A DNA stretch of 64,000 nucleotides. Source: Pseudomonas sp. MYb60. Its GTDB lineage: Bacteria > Pseudomonadota > Gammaproteobacteria > Pseudomonadales > Pseudomonadaceae. The translations under genes were made by a program, and so were the position numbers. The notes under the pieces were generated by a model. It saw only the letters and a list, made by a program, of their open reading frames with translations. It had not been told where the DNA came from and searched no databases. The stretch is taken from positions 62,001 to 126,000 of the forward strand of contig NZ_PCOZ01000010.1 in assembly GCF_002979555.1 (NCBI RefSeq), given 5' to 3'. Below, piece after piece: positions 63,314 through 64,000 of the stretch (position 1 is its first letter; each line of letters begins with the position of its first letter).

Positions 63314-63391
63314 ATGAAAACCTCTCACACCCTCATTCAGCTCCGCCAGCACCGCAGCCTGTGCCTCGTCAGCGCACGACTGCCAAGCTGA
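63314..63391 (+). CDS. Putative leuA leader peptide (small upstream ORF)
   Basis: 25 residues, M-K-T-S-H-T-L-I-Q-L, then a basic middle and LCLVSARLPS. Five leucines (residues 7, 10, 16, 18, 23) and a position 88 bases before leuA suggest a leader peptide for leucine-responsive attenuation. AGGGTTGAG lies upstream of the ATG. I do not see a textbook terminator with a T run before leuA; CTGCC/GGCAG pairs are present. The rest of 63193-63479 shows no other gene. Confidence 0.4.
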   Translation: MKTSHTLIQLRQHRSLCLVSARLPS

Positions 63392-63479
63392 ATCGATCTG
63401 CCTCGTCCCGCGTTTTATCCCCAATAACAGTTCCACGGCAGGCCGCCTTTTCTCGGCCCCTACAACAAAGGATTTCCCG

Positions 63480-64000
63480 ATGAGCATGCTCAAAGACCCG
63501 TCTTCGAAGTACCGCGCGTTCCCGACCATCGACATCCCGGACCGCACCTGGCCGTCGAAGACCATCACCGAAGCGCCGATCTGGTGCAGCTCCGACCTGC
63601 GTGATGGCAACCAGTCGCTGATCGAGCCGATGGATGCGGTGAAAAAGCTGCGCTTCTGGAAGACCCTGGTAGCGGTCGGCGTGAAGGAAATCGAAGCGTC
63701 GTTCCCGGCCGCATCGCAAACTGACTTCGACTTCGTGCGTACCCTGATCGAAGATGGCCACATCCCCGAGGACACCACCATCCAGGTGCTGACCCAGGGC
63801 CGTGAAGACCTGATCGCGCGCACGTTCGAATCCCTGCGCGGTGCCAAGAAGGCTATCGTGCACCTGTACAACGCCACCTCGCCGTCGTTCCGCCGCATCG
63901 TGTTCAACCAGGACAAGGACGGCATCAAGGCCATCGCGGTCAATGCCGCCAAGCTGTTCGTCAAGTACGCTGCGCAGCAGCCGGAAACCCAGTGGACCTT
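63480..64000 (+). CDS. leuA: 2-isopropylmalate synthase (partial, N-terminal 173 residues)
   Basis: Begins at ATG 63480 with AAAGGA upstream and runs off the window. First committed enzyme of leucine synthesis, joining acetyl-CoA and 2-oxoisovalerate. The DmpG/HMGL TIM-barrel start is clear: SSDLRDGNQSLIEPMDAVKK holds the metal-binding Asp and the family's LRDGNQ motif (about residues 38-57), followed by KEIEASFPAASQTDFDFVR. The form with an N-terminal extension (MLKDPSSKYRAF) is the longer type II enzyme of pseudomonads. The C-terminal leucine-binding domain is outside the window. Confidence 0.95.
   Translation, partial: MSMLKDPSSKYRAFPTIDIPDRTWPSKTITEAPIWCSSDLRDGNQSLIEPMDAVKKLRFWKTLVAVGVKEIEASFPAASQTDFDFVRTLIEDGHIPEDTTIQVLTQGREDLIARTFESLRGAKKAIVHLYNATSPSFRRIVFNQDKDGIKAIAVNAAKLFVKYAAQQPETQWT

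Overview
The window reads as a chromosomal segment of a fluorescent pseudomonad (Pseudomonas fluorescens group). The basis is high GC with strong GC bias at third codon positions, pseudomonad-type gene orders (rpsP-rimM-trmD-rplS next to ffh; guaB-guaA; divergent purL/mltF), pseudomonad-typical protein forms (DUF3509, 1298-residue PurL, 434-residue Hom with a GTG start) and many inverted REP pairs between genes. There are about 56 protein genes, no rRNA or tRNA gene that I can see, no insertion sequence, no prophage and no CRISPR array. Species assignment is inference; nothing was searched.

Region by region. 1-3.6 kb: a cut yaeQ gene, a family III CoA-transferase overlapped by a periplasmic binding-protein-like gene, and two small proteins (DUF3509; a 66-residue membrane peptide). 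3.6-8.9 kb (minus): thrC, hom, dsbC, xerD and a hot-dog thioesterase. 8.9-12.5 kb (minus): ribosomal/tRNA-modification operon rpsP-rimM-trmD-rplS, then ffh. 12.7-16.4 kb (plus): a CcsA-like membrane protein, a CNNM/CorC-type protein and an MHS-type MFS transporter. 16.5-19.7 kb (minus): purT, VUT transporter, DUF1289, gamma carbonic anhydrase, CoA pyrophosphatase. 19.9-21 kb (plus): Nudix hydrolase and L,D-transpeptidase-fold protein.

21.2-28.4 kb (plus) is a complete N-acetylglucosamine operon: GntR regulator, nagA, SIS-type deaminase, EIIA-HPr-EI fusion, NagE. 28.5-29.1 kb is a HigBA toxin-antitoxin pair. 29.4-35.3 kb has a NIF3/YqfO-like gene, purL and mltF. 35.4-43.8 kb is a trehalose locus: treP, treC, LamB-family porin, a second EIIA-HPr-EI fusion and a small EIIB-like protein on the minus strand, with divergent treR and two identical palindromic operators. 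Each sugar operon thus carries its own phosphoryl-transfer chain, and each also carries an EIIB-like domain in which the phosphorylated cysteine is replaced by alanine.

43.8-54.2 kb is the most interesting accessory region. It is a divergon with a TonB-dependent receptor and an FMN-dependent (NtaA/DszA-type) monooxygenase on the minus strand, and on the plus strand a complete dipeptide-type ABC importer followed by a DszC/SfnB-type flavin monooxygenase. The shared 412-base intergenic region contains one sigma-54 (-24/-12) promoter match facing each way plus a perfect 7+7 palindrome suitable as an enhancer site. I infer a sigma-54-controlled system that imports an unknown, probably organosulfur, compound through both membranes and oxidises it to release sulfur.

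54.3-64 kb: a Tat-type FAD oxidoreductase, guaA and guaB (with a clear sigma-70 promoter), a zinc-ribbon-like protein, a TauE/SafE permease, xseA, an M23 peptidase and the start of leuA, which is preceded by a short leucine-containing upstream ORF.
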